NCBI RefSeq assembly: GCF_002897295.1
Contig: NZ_BEXF01000003.1
Coordinates: 1 to 64,000, forward strand
Source of the DNA: Brevibacillus reuszeri
GTDB lineage: Bacteria > Bacillota > Bacilli > Brevibacillales > Brevibacillaceae
DNA: 64,000 bases
Direction of reading: 5' to 3'
This document shows, piece after piece, positions 55,054 through 62,714 of this stretch (the first letter of the stretch is position 1; each line of letters begins with the position of its first letter). The notes below the pieces were generated by a model. It saw nothing but the letters and a program-made list of their open reading frames with translations. It searched no databases and had not been told where the DNA came from. A program made the position numbers and the translations under genes.

Positions 55054-55638
55054 ATGAAGATGGAAATCTTTGATAACCGGACCATTTCGATTTTTCTGAA
55101 TGAGACCGAACTTTCATCTCGGGGTTATAGACATGATGATCATGAGGCGAGCCTCGCTCTTATCAATCATTGGATAGATGAAGCTCTCCTTTTTGCTGAG
55201 TCGACACACGACTTTCCAGCCATTGATATGCCTTGCCGTACTGAAGTAGCTTTTGTCCCTTCTCAAGGTATGTATATTACAATTACATTGACGGATCATC
55301 CTGAAGAAAAGGATGAAATTGCACCTGCAAGTCTTTTGGACAATTCTACTGCTTTCTTCGCATTTCGAGACTTCGAGGACATCACACGGTTCGCAGCGAA
55401 AATCCGTATGGAATTGCGGAAAAACGGAAAACTTTATGTCTTTCAGAATGATTACTTGCTTCTTTTGCAAGAATCTGAGTTTTCCTTAACAGCCAATTAT
55501 GAAGACGCGTGCTCTATCGCAAGCGAATATGGTGAAAAAATTACGGATTATACCGCCGAGGTCGTCGATACCTACGGAAAGGTCATTTTTGAGAAGCATG
55601 CTATCTATGAGATATCTAGACTCTTCCCTTGTGACTGA
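55054..55638 (+). CDS. mecA: MecA/YpbH-family adaptor protein
   Basis: The 194-residue protein has the MecA layout: an N-terminal substrate-binding domain beginning MKMEIFDNRTISIFLNETELSSRGY, a linker, and a C-terminal ClpC-binding domain from about 98 (AFRDFEDITRFAAKIRMELRKNGKLYVFQNDYLLLL...EYGEKITDYTAEVVDTYGKVIFEKHAIYEISRLF). Adaptors of this kind present ComK, Spx and aggregated proteins to ClpCP. The sequence is divergent, and Brevibacillus genomes may have more than one copy. AAGGAGG lies 7 nt before the ATG. Confidence 0.82.
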   Translation: MKMEIFDNRTISIFLNETELSSRGYRHDDHEASLALINHWIDEALLFAESTHDFPAIDMPCRTEVAFVPSQGMYITITLTDHPEEKDEIAPASLLDNSTAFFAFRDFEDITRFAAKIRMELRKNGKLYVFQNDYLLLLQESEFSLTANYEDACSIASEYGEKITDYTAEVVDTYGKVIFEKHAIYEISRLFPCD

Positions 55639-55770
55639 AAAATTAAAAATTGAACTCTCTCTTGATTGGTTGTACTCATGAAGCCACCCTTATCTGGGCT
55701 GGCTTTTTCTTTTTTGGATGAATTTCTTTTTCCATATTCATACTGAAAAGGAGTAAAGGAGGAAGATAAA

Positions 55771-56139
55771 ATGTCTGATATTTTAATGAGTAGCGAACTA
55801 AAAGCAAAAACCGATGAAGCGATACAAGGCCTAACCTTTACGAAAAATTTCCGTTCCGCAACAGCCGAGGAATGGTATCTTTTTCTGCCGGGATACCAAG
55901 ATCCGCAAACAAAAGGGGCTTGCGGAAAAGTGTTCATTCATTACGATCTGTTTGGGAATCGAGATATATTCATTCACACTACCGTGATCTTCGATGATCC
56001 AACGCTTTACGACCCTATCCTGCATCCTCTCGTCTATGCAGTAGTAGACGAGATTGTCAATCGCTTGGTTGGATATGCCAATACGTTGCTTTCTGTGCAT
56101 GCTGGTACAAATTCCTATACGGCAGAATACGTTAGTTAG
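55771..56139 (+). CDS. Hypothetical protein (122 aa)
   Basis: The 122-residue soluble protein has an excellent AAAGGAGG 8 nt before the ATG. It is mixed alpha/beta: TAEEWYLFLPGYQDPQTKGACGKVFIHYDLFGNRDIFIHTTVIFDDPTLYDPILHPLVYAVVDEIVNRLVGYANTLL reads as four strands then a long helix. I recognise no family. The gene stands between the MecA-like and DUF4025 genes on the same strand, with a 130-bp gap before it. Confidence 0.7.
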   Translation: MSDILMSSELKAKTDEAIQGLTFTKNFRSATAEEWYLFLPGYQDPQTKGACGKVFIHYDLFGNRDIFIHTTVIFDDPTLYDPILHPLVYAVVDEIVNRLVGYANTLLSVHAGTNSYTAEYVS

Positions 56140-56226
56140 GTACCCTTTTGCATAAATTATTACTAGGTATGTACGATTGCCGCTCTTGATCCATCGGGAA
56201 ATCAACCCTTTACAGGAGGAACTGTG

Positions 56227-56418
56227 ATGAAAAACAATCAGGAACTGTTCAATGCTACTGATGAGGTCGCCGAGAAAATGTACGAGCCATCCTATTACAA
56301 AAGCACATCTCAGACAGAGAAAGGGTTAGCTGTTACGCATGAACAAGTGAGCGATGTATATGCGGAAGGTACGAACGATGGAAACATTGATGAAAATACA
56401 GGGGAGAATAATATGTAG
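56227..56418 (+). CDS. DUF4025-family small protein (YozQ-like)
   Basis: The 63-residue acidic protein has the DUF4025 core EVAEKMYEPSYYKSTSQTEKGLAVTHEQVSDVYAEGT. YozQ of B. subtilis is of this type. The function is not known. AGGAGG lies 7 nt before the ATG at 56227; a GTG one codon upstream is also in frame. Confidence 0.82.
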   Translation: MKNNQELFNATDEVAEKMYEPSYYKSTSQTEKGLAVTHEQVSDVYAEGTNDGNIDENTGENNM

Positions 56419-56470
56419 GTACCTCAACCAGTTGTAGGACATGCTTAAAGCACCAAGTGAGACTTAGAAA

Positions 56471-56495
56471 AAACCGTCCTGATCTGGGACGGTTT
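56471..56495. terminator. Bidirectional terminator
   Basis: AAACCGTCC (56471-56479) pairs with GGACGGTTT (56487-56495) with T and A runs outside. It ends the DUF4025 transcript and that of the short minus-strand gene that follows. Confidence 0.8.
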
Positions 56496-56503
56496 TTGTC
56501 TGA

Positions 56504-56656
56504 TTAATCATTTTGGCGAACAGTGTCCGCATTATTCGTCCATCCCCAGCTCTCAACCTGTGGTTCCTCACGATCCTTATCGATTGAAGCCTGTGTGGGT
56601 TGAGTTTTTGCTTTCTTCATTTCTTCGTCCGTTTTCAAGCTAGCTCGCAAATCCAT
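56504..56656 (-). CDS. Short conserved-looking gene (50 aa), Lys/Glu-rich
   Basis: The minus-strand ATG at 56656 follows GGAGGGG by 5 nt and opens a 50-codon frame, MDLRASLKTDEEMKKAKTQP and so on to NNADTVRQND, ending at the bidirectional terminator. The product is soluble, charged, with one Trp-containing stretch (VESWGWTNN). A strong ribosome binding site and terminator support a real gene. No family is recognised. Confidence 0.6.
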   Translation of the reverse strand: MDLRASLKTDEEMKKAKTQPTQASIDKDREEPQVESWGWTNNADTVRQND

Positions 56657-56685
56657 CGTTCCCCTCCTTAATCTTCTCATGATAG

Positions 56686-57021
56686 TTACTCGGGAGAATA
56701 ACCCTCTGATTCGTTTGTTAAGCCCTGATATTGGGTAAGTGCTGAAATCAATTCTGGGCAGGTATCTCTATTTGCTTCTGCAATCTTTTTCAGATCGAAA
56801 TACATTTCCGACAATGCAAACATAGGGTTCTTCGTTTCCGTGGACTGCTGGAGCGCCGATCTGGTAACGACACCATTTGTCTGCACAAAGAACGACTCTG
56901 ATGAAGTCTCTTCGATATTCCGCCTCACTTCCTCCAACTGTGTCTGCAATTGTTGTGGGAACATCCCCTTGTGCTTTTCGATATTTTCCAAAAGCGTAAG
57001 GACATAATCTTTCTTGGTCAT
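56686..57021 (-). CDS. Hypothetical protein (111 aa)
   Basis: The 111-residue protein is largely helical (MTKKDYVLTLLENIEKHKGMFPQQLQTQLEEVRRNIEE; later MFALSEMYFDLKKIAEANRD), with no membrane segment or known domain. The start at 57021 follows AAGGATGG by 8 nt. An upstream ATG (57033) would overlap that site. It lies 29 bp upstream of the 50-codon gene on the same strand, so the two may be cotranscribed, and it is divergent from the 57161 gene. Confidence 0.7.
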   Translation of the reverse strand: MTKKDYVLTLLENIEKHKGMFPQQLQTQLEEVRRNIEETSSESFFVQTNGVVTRSALQQSTETKNPMFALSEMYFDLKKIAEANRDTCPELISALTQYQGLTNESEGYSPE

Positions 57022-57160
57022 AATGAATGCCATCCTTTCATCCAAGCTACTCGACTATTTTGCCCGAATGAAGAAAAACACATCCGAGACCATAGAACAC
57101 GAAACCAAATGGCTCGTCTTTTCGTATTTTCTAGGAGAGTTCTTGTTGTGGAGGTGCACA

Positions 57161-57445
57161 ATGGGTTATTTTTCGCGATTGGTTGATAATTTTTTCTCAT
57201 TTGAATGCATTGCCCCCTGGATAACAGAAGACGAACTACAGCAGCATCTTCGTTTACTGCAAACACAGAAATGGTTTCTGATGTGGCTTTTGGACGAGAA
57301 GAATCAATACTTGCTGCACCATAATTATCAGGTTGCCAATCTTTTAATTGATAAGGATTACGTTCAGCAGCTTCTATCGCAACCGGAGGCGCAGACACAA
57401 TTTTTGCAGTCGATGGAGCAGCTGAAAAATACGTACGAATGGTAG
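57161..57445 (+). CDS. Hypothetical protein (94 aa)
   Basis: The 94-residue protein (MGYFSRLVDNFF...) is Trp/Leu/Gln-rich and helical, with LLQTQKWFLMWLLDEKNQYLL. The strong GGAGGTGCACA ribosome binding site directly before the ATG decides the start. The open frame back to 57014 lacks one. I do not recognise it. Cytoplasmic, divergent from the 57021 gene. Confidence 0.7.
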   Translation: MGYFSRLVDNFFSFECIAPWITEDELQQHLRLLQTQKWFLMWLLDEKNQYLLHHNYQVANLLIDKDYVQQLLSQPEAQTQFLQSMEQLKNTYEW

Positions 57446-57488
57446 TTAACGCTGGACAAGGAAGTGGCAATTTTTTGGTACAAAAAAA

Positions 57489-57519
57489 CTGCCACCCTGT
57501 TAATTACAGGAAGTGGCAG
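57489..57519 (-). terminator. Terminator of the kbl-tdh operon
   Basis: CTGCCAC/GTGGCAG plus CCTGT/ACAGG form a 12-bp stem with a 2-nt bulge, followed on the minus strand by seven U. A second GTGGCA arm at 57464-57469 may form an alternative hairpin for the plus-strand gene. Confidence 0.8.
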
Positions 57520-57541
57520 CTGTACGTGCTACGCTATATGA

Positions 57542-58504
57542 TTAACCGACCTTTTGCAGCAGCTTTCCCCGCAATTTCGCCAGCATGTCTTCTGTCATCT
57601 TATCCAAATCATACTCTGCTTTGAAGCCCCATTCCTGCATAGCAGCTGACGCATCAATCGAATTCGGCCAGCTATCCGCAATCGCTTGACGAACCGGGTC
57701 TACCTCGTAAGAAAGCTTGAACTCAGGAATGTGCTTGCGAATCGATGCTGCTACATCCTCTGGCTCGATACTCATGGCAGTTACGTTAAACGCATTGCGG
57801 TGAATGAGCTTGGATGCATCTGCTTCCATTAACCCGACAATCGCATTGAGCGCATCTGGCATGTACATCATGTCCATATAAGTGCCTTTTCCAATATAAG
57901 AGGTGTACTCTTTGTTTTGAATCGCTTTGTAATAAATATCCACCGCATAGTCAGTTGTTCCTCCACCTGGAGGTGCTACGTATGAAATGAGTCCGGGGAA
58001 ACGCACACCGCGTGTATCTACCCCAAATTTTTGGTAGTAGTAGTCACACAACATTTCGCCTGAGACTTTATTTACACCATACATCGTCGTAGGACGCTGA
58101 ATCGTATCTTGTGGCGTATTGTCTTTTGGCGTGGATGGACCAAAAGCACCTATGGAGCTTGGAGTGAAGAACTGGCAGTTCAGCTCACGTGCAGTCTCCA
58201 AAGCGTTAACCAATCCACCCATGTTCAAATTCCAAGCCAGAAGAGGCTTTGCTTCTGCTGTGGCGGATAAGAGTGCTGCCAAATGCATAATCGTATCCAC
58301 CTGATGTTTTTTGGCTAGCTCAAACATCCGCTCCCCATCTGTTACATCCAAAATCTCGAACGGCCCTGCTTGCACGACTGGATCGTCTTCTTTTTTGCGA
58401 ATATCGGTCGCTACAACTTGATCGGCACCGTACACATTACGCAGCTTTGTGATCAGCTCGGACCCGATCTGCCCCAGCGCCCCTGTTACCAGTATCTTTT
58501 TCAT
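57542..58504 (-). CDS. tdh: L-threonine 3-dehydrogenase (NAD-dependent epimerase-like type)
   Basis: The 320-residue protein is a short-chain extended (epimerase-type) threonine dehydrogenase. The NAD loop is [10 protein letters not shown] (about 8-17), the catalytic Tyr-Lys is [10 protein letters not shown], and Ser/Thr is in [12 protein letters not shown]. It oxidises threonine to 2-amino-3-ketobutyrate. Its ATG overlaps the kbl stop (ATGA), and Kbl splits the product into glycine and acetyl-CoA. Confidence 0.93.
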   Translation of the reverse strand: MKKILVTGALGQIGSELITKLRNVYGADQVVATDIRKKEDDPVVQAGPFEILDVTDGERMFELAKKHQVDTIMHLAALLSATAEAKPLLAWNLNMGGLVNALETARELNCQFFTPSSIGAFGPSTPKDNTPQDTIQRPTTMYGVNKVSGEMLCDYYYQKFGVDTRGVRFPGLISYVAPPGGGTTDYAVDIYYKAIQNKEYTSYIGKGTYMDMMYMPDALNAIVGLMEADASKLIHRNAFNVTAMSIEPEDVAASIRKHIPEFKLSYEVDPVRQAIADSWPNSIDASAAMQEWGFKAEYDLDKMTEDMLAKLRGKLLQKVG

Positions 58505-59694
58505 TTGAGAATCCCCATTTCTTTGCCTACTTTTTCATAGATGCTCAGGGCTTGATCCAGCATTTCTTTTGTATGTGCTGCCGTTGGCATGTTTCGTACG
58601 CGACCTGTGCCTTTTGCTACGGTTGGGAACACAATCGCTTTCGCATATACGCCTTCTGCATAGAGACGTTTACTAAAATCTTGTGTCTGCGACTCATCAC
58701 CGATGATGCATGGTGTAATCGGTGTTTCACTCTCGCCAATGTTAAAGCCGAGCTCTTTTAAGCCTTTTTTCAAGTAATTGCCGTTATCCCATAGCTTGTC
58801 ATGCAGCTCTGTACTGTTTTGCAAAATATCGATAGCTGCAATCGATGCTGCCACATCTGCAGGTGTCAACGCTGTGGAGAACAGGAATGGTCTGCTGCGA
58901 ACCTTGAGCCAGTCGATCAGCTCTTGGCGGCCGGCTACATAGCCACCCACTACGCCAATCGCTTTGGAAAGAGTTCCGATCTGGAAGTCGATTTTGTCCG
59001 ACAAGCCAAAGTGCTTCACAGTTCCTGCACCTTTACCCAAAACACCGGAGCCATGTGCATCATCTACGTACGTAATCAAATCGAATTCTTCGGCAACCTC
59101 CACGATTTCAGGGAGCTTGGCAACGTCACCATCCATGGAGAAAACTCCATCTGTAATGACCATCAATTTCTTATATTTACCGGACTCTTTTGCTTCTTTT
59201 GCTTTCGCGCGCAGATCATCAATATCGGAGTGATTGACGCGAATGATTTGTGCACGAGACAGTCGGCAACCATCAATAATCGAAGCGTGGTTCAACTCGT
59301 CGGACAAAATAGCATCATCTTTGTCCATGACCGCTGAGATCGCAGCCATGTTGCAGTTAAAGCCGGACTGATAAGCGATTGCTGCTTCTGTGTGCTTGAA
59401 AGCTGCAAGCTTTTCTTCAAGCTGTGTATGAAGCTCAAGCGTACCGTTGATGGTCCGAACTGCACCGGCACCTACCCCATACTTTTGTGCAGCAGCTACA
59501 GCCGCATCAATAAGACGTTGATCTGTTGCCAGACCGAGGTAGTTATTGGAGGAAAGATTGATCAGTTTTTTTCCAGAGATCGTGATGACCGGACCATTTG
59601 CACTTTGCAATGGATCGATGACATTGTATAGACCTTTGCTTTTCAGATCAGTCAAATTTTCTTGTAAAAAATGCTCCAATGTTTTGCTCGCCAA
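58501..59694 (-). CDS. kbl: Glycine C-acetyltransferase (2-amino-3-ketobutyrate CoA ligase)
   Basis: The 397-residue PLP enzyme has [21 protein letters not shown] at the N-terminus, [10 protein letters not shown] (PLP Asp), and [11 protein letters not shown] (Schiff-base Lys at GTLSKAIG). I place the start at the TTG at 59694 ([12 protein letters not shown]), 7 nt after GGAGGG; family proteins begin there. An upstream ATG at 59712 has no ribosome binding site. It forms an operon with tdh for threonine-to-glycine conversion. Confidence 0.94.
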   Translation of the reverse strand: MASKTLEHFLQENLTDLKSKGLYNVIDPLQSANGPVITISGKKLINLSSNNYLGLATDQRLIDAAVAAAQKYGVGAGAVRTINGTLELHTQLEEKLAAFKHTEAAIAYQSGFNCNMAAISAVMDKDDAILSDELNHASIIDGCRLSRAQIIRVNHSDIDDLRAKAKEAKESGKYKKLMVITDGVFSMDGDVAKLPEIVEVAEEFDLITYVDDAHGSGVLGKGAGTVKHFGLSDKIDFQIGTLSKAIGVVGGYVAGRQELIDWLKVRSRPFLFSTALTPADVAASIAAIDILQNSTELHDKLWDNGNYLKKGLKELGFNIGESETPITPCIIGDESQTQDFSKRLYAEGVYAKAIVFPTVAKGTGRVRNMPTAAHTKEMLDQALSIYEKVGKEMGILK

Positions 59695-60002
59695 CGTGAA
59701 TCCCTCCAGCATTCGACCATGGGCTGTACACGTGCGGACTGACTTCGTAATTTCCACAAAAACAAATGTACACTCCGTATGGACGTTATATTTTTGATTA
59801 AAACGCTCTAAATCAACCTTATTTGCTATTAGGTTACCACCATTTTCATAAAATGTCCATATGACAAAGACATAAATGATCACGCTTTCACAAAAAAATT
59901 CTGTCCCTCCCCATAAAGTTCTCCTTCTCGAGCAATCTTAGACTTAGCGGTGAAAAAACAAAAAACCACTCTCCACCATTTCAAGTGGAATGTGGTTTTG
60001 CT
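59695..60002. other. Intergenic region upstream of kbl
   Basis: About 300 bp containing the kbl ribosome binding site and a terminator at 59962-59999. I could not find a convincing sigma-A promoter or a T-box or riboswitch fold in it. No gene is supported. Confidence 0.5.
59962..59999 (-). terminator. Terminator of the [2Fe-2S] protein gene
   Basis: On the minus strand AAAACCAC and TTCCAC pair with GTGGAG and GTGGTTTT (one mismatch, one wobble), followed by U-rich sequence. Confidence 0.8.
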
Positions 60003-60380
60003 TTATTTCTTGGCTTTTTCCGATTTTAAAATGCCACGTCTTGCCGATTCCGTCCGTGCAAAGCCACCTGGCATATAGCGATGCGTCATCAATGATTCAA
60101 CTGGCTCATCATTACGCAGGTGCTGCTCGACCAAAAGGTCTGCATTCTCTGGTGTCACGTTTTCATACCAGATCCCCTCTGGATAAACGATCACTACACA
60201 GGCATCCTCACACCGCCCATTACAGCGTGTGCGGGTAGTATGTACGACATCATCCAACCCTGCTCTTGTGATTGATTCCCGAATTGCTGCCGTTACTTCT
60301 TCCCCACCTTTGCGCATACAGCTGCCGCCATTACAGATCAATACATGGTGCGTCGTTTGCGATAAATCCCAAGTTGCCAC
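60003..60380 (-). CDS. Thioredoxin-like [2Fe-2S] ferredoxin-domain protein
   Basis: The 125-residue protein has four Cys in the pattern CNGGSCM (about 16-21) and RCNGRCEDACVVIVYPEG (about 52-62), the arrangement of thioredoxin-like 2Fe-2S ferredoxins (NuoE-like, CX4C-X31-C-X3-C type). Electron carriers of this kind occur alone or with hydrogenases or formate dehydrogenases. The partner here is unknown. It starts with GTG behind GGAGG and is monocistronic. Confidence 0.85.
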   Translation of the reverse strand: MATWDLSQTTHHVLICNGGSCMRKGGEEVTAAIRESITRAGLDDVVHTTRTRCNGRCEDACVVIVYPEGIWYENVTPENADLLVEQHLRNDEPVESLMTHRYMPGGFARTESARRGILKSEKAKK

Positions 60381-60547
60381 TTCCTGTCACTCCTCCCTGT
60401 ATCAAAACGTAATGATAACGTTTATCTACTGTTTTACTATATCTTTTCTCATCATGCCTGTAAATAGCGCAATTAGCAATTCCCAGAACGTTTAGTTTTT
60501 GATAGAATATATGTTCGTACACAAATATGATAGATGGTGGTGAAAGC

Positions 60548-61660
60548 ATGTCCGTAACCAAGCAACGCGATGCCTTGCAGCTACTAGAATTAATGGGCTC
60601 CTTTCCCTGGTACGTGGAGAAATTCATTGAGCATAAAAAAACGAAGAAAAATTCTCCCTCCACCCTGCTCGGTTATTTGCGTGATATTACGTTTTTCTTT
60701 CGTTGGATGATGACAGAAGGCTTGACCCCTGCCGCTGAGATGAAGCATATTCCCTTGCAGGATCTCAATGATCTTAAGAAGGAAACGGTAGAAAGCTATA
60801 TTCTGTACTTACAGGAATCACATCTATATGAGCGCTCTGCTCTTTTGACCAAGCCTACCCGCAGTGCAAAAAAAGAGTACAGTGATCGGACAATCAGCAG
60901 AAAGATTTCCAGTCTGAAATCATTGTTTCATTACTTGGCTGCATTGGCTGAGGATGATAATGGCGAATCGTATTTAACTCGCAATGTCCTAGCCAAAATA
61001 GAAGTGGAAACGATCGAGCTCACCCCGCTAGCCCGAGCAAATGCTATTCGTGCCAAAATATTGATCGACGATGAAATTTACCAGTTCGTCGATTTTGTCT
61101 ACAACGGTTACCTTGCGCATTGTAACACGGTGAAAAAGCAGCAATTTCATCTCCAAAACCGCGATCGTGATACCGCCATTGTCGCGTTGATTCTCTCGGG
61201 AGGCTTTCGTGTATCAGAAATCGTAAGCTTGGACTTGTCCGATATTGTTATGGAAAAGAATCAACTAAAAATGGTGCGCAAGGGCAAAAAAGAGGACGCT
61301 CCCTTTTTCAGTGATTGGGGAAAAGAATACTTGGGGCGCTATTTGCAAGAGCGAGACAAATATATGCCATCACACCAGGAAGATGCTGTTTTTCTTGCTG
61401 TCTCCCCGACCAATCCAAATGGTCATCGTATTGAGGTTCGCTCCGTTCAAAAGCTGGTGAAAAAATACGCCAAAGCTTTTGGAATCCCAGACTTGTCCGT
61501 ACATAAGCTCAGGCACAGCTTCGCGACCCAGTTTTTGCGCTTGAACCCCGATCCTCACCAGCTCCAGGCGCAACTGGGACATTCCAAAATCGAAACAACC
61601 ATGCAGTACGCTCATGTCTTAGAGGATGCTCTAGGCAAAGCCGTCAATCGAACCACATAA
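60548..61660 (+). CDS. xerS: Tyrosine recombinase XerS
   Basis: The 370-residue site-specific recombinase has the catalytic set: Arg in LSGGFRVSEIVSL (about 225), Lys in RKGKKEDAP, HxLRHSFAT, LGHSKIETT and the nucleophilic Tyr in TMQYAHV near 355. The N-terminal SAM-like core-binding domain (about 20-110) is typical. XerS acts alone at difSL-type sites in streptococci and related Firmicutes to resolve chromosome dimers. Here it has no neighbouring phage or integron genes, so a housekeeping role is likely. The ATG at 60548 follows GGTGGTG; the frame is open to 60527. Confidence 0.9.
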   Translation: MSVTKQRDALQLLELMGSFPWYVEKFIEHKKTKKNSPSTLLGYLRDITFFFRWMMTEGLTPAAEMKHIPLQDLNDLKKETVESYILYLQESHLYERSALLTKPTRSAKKEYSDRTISRKISSLKSLFHYLAALAEDDNGESYLTRNVLAKIEVETIELTPLARANAIRAKILIDDEIYQFVDFVYNGYLAHCNTVKKQQFHLQNRDRDTAIVALILSGGFRVSEIVSLDLSDIVMEKNQLKMVRKGKKEDAPFFSDWGKEYLGRYLQERDKYMPSHQEDAVFLAVSPTNPNGHRIEVRSVQKLVKKYAKAFGIPDLSVHKLRHSFATQFLRLNPDPHQLQAQLGHSKIETTMQYAHVLEDALGKAVNRTT

Positions 61661-61744
61661 GCATCGTTGCACGACAAATACACTGACTGTCTGCTTTGTC
61701 TCGTCTACGGATGGTCAGTATTTCATTTTTTCATCGACTGAAAA

Positions 61745-61772
61745 ATCCCCCCTGCCAAGTGACAGAAGGGAT
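61745..61772 (-). terminator. Terminator of the glycosyltransferase gene
   Basis: ATCCCCCCTG (61745-61754) and CAGAAGGGAT (61763-61772) pair with two U-G wobbles on the minus strand, followed by five U. Confidence 0.8.
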
Positions 61773-61788
61773 CATTATTCAAATTCAT

Positions 61789-62607
61789 TTACGAAGCTGG
61801 TTTCACTGTTTTTGTCACACGGATGTTTTCGGTCAGAGCCTTTTGTTTCTGTGCCTGATCGATTACATCCATCTGAGCCATACGATTCAAGACGACGCTT
61901 TGCCGCTCTTTCGCTTTTTGCCAATGCTTAATGGGTGAGTAGTTTTCTGGCGCTTTCGGCAATGAAGCAAGAATTGCTGCCTCACCCAAAGTGATTGCGT
62001 CCTTCCCCATTGCTTTAGCTGACTTGCCAAAATAAAACGCAGTCGCTTCACCGATCCCGTTTTTTCCATGCCCAAAGTAAATGACATTTAAATACATTTC
62101 CAGCAGCTCTTTTTTACTGTATCGCTGTTCCAGCTGTAAGGCGATCGCCATTTCCTTCGCTTTTCGCAGCATCGTTTTATCCTGGGTCAAAAAAAGATTG
62201 CGGGCTAATTGCATCGTGATCGTGCTGCCACCCTGCACATAACCGCCCTGACGCACATCAATCCAAAGCGCCCGAGCCAGCGCGACTGGGTCAACTCCGC
62301 CATGCTGCATGAAGCGATGATCTTCAATCGCGACAAAAGCTTTCCACATGTAATCAGGCATTTCATCCAGCTTGACATACGTCGCACTTTTTGTGTCATG
62401 CAGCGCAGCCAATTTCTTTTCATCAATCCATAGATTCCCTGCCCAGCCTAAAAAAATAGGGGCAAGGACAACGCAGGCTACTATTGTAATCAGTACAATT
62501 CTGATTCGTTTTTTCCAAGTCGAGCCCTGTTGCTCTACTCGCTCTCTCTCGTTTGTCGCAACATATGTTTGCGCATTGCCAACAACGGGTATGGAATACT
62601 GGTTCAT
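61789..62607 (-). CDS. Monofunctional peptidoglycan glycosyltransferase (GT51)
   Basis: The 272-residue membrane protein has one N-terminal anchor (about 38-58, IVLITIVACVVLAPIFLGW) and a GT51 domain with its catalytic motifs: AIEDHRFMQHGGVDP (motif 1, Glu), QGGSTITMQLARNLFL (motif 2), and LEMYLNVIYFGHGKNGIGEAT. No penicillin-binding transpeptidase domain follows, so it is the monofunctional MtgA/SgtB type rather than a PBP1. The start at 62607 follows AAGGGGG by 8 nt; a GTG two codons upstream is also possible. Confidence 0.93.
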   Translation of the reverse strand: MNQYSIPVVGNAQTYVATNERERVEQQGSTWKKRIRIVLITIVACVVLAPIFLGWAGNLWIDEKKLAALHDTKSATYVKLDEMPDYMWKAFVAIEDHRFMQHGGVDPVALARALWIDVRQGGYVQGGSTITMQLARNLFLTQDKTMLRKAKEMAIALQLEQRYSKKELLEMYLNVIYFGHGKNGIGEATAFYFGKSAKAMGKDAITLGEAAILASLPKAPENYSPIKHWQKAKERQSVVLNRMAQMDVIDQAQKQKALTENIRVTKTVKPAS

Positions 62608-62714
62608 GCGCACATCCCCCTTGTCTTGCTTCTACTATCATTGTAGGGGGTGTGCGTGTTTGATCCCATCGAATCTAATTACAGTAACCTTACATTTCCG
62701 TAATCTTTGTTGTT

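Noticed and set aside
59700..59960. T-box or other amino-acid leader before kbl
   Set aside because: No T-box consensus or terminator/antiterminator pair could be found in this stretch.
60548..61660. XerS as integrase of a mobile island
   Set aside because: No phage, excisionase or att-like direct repeats nearby, and flanking genes are housekeeping.
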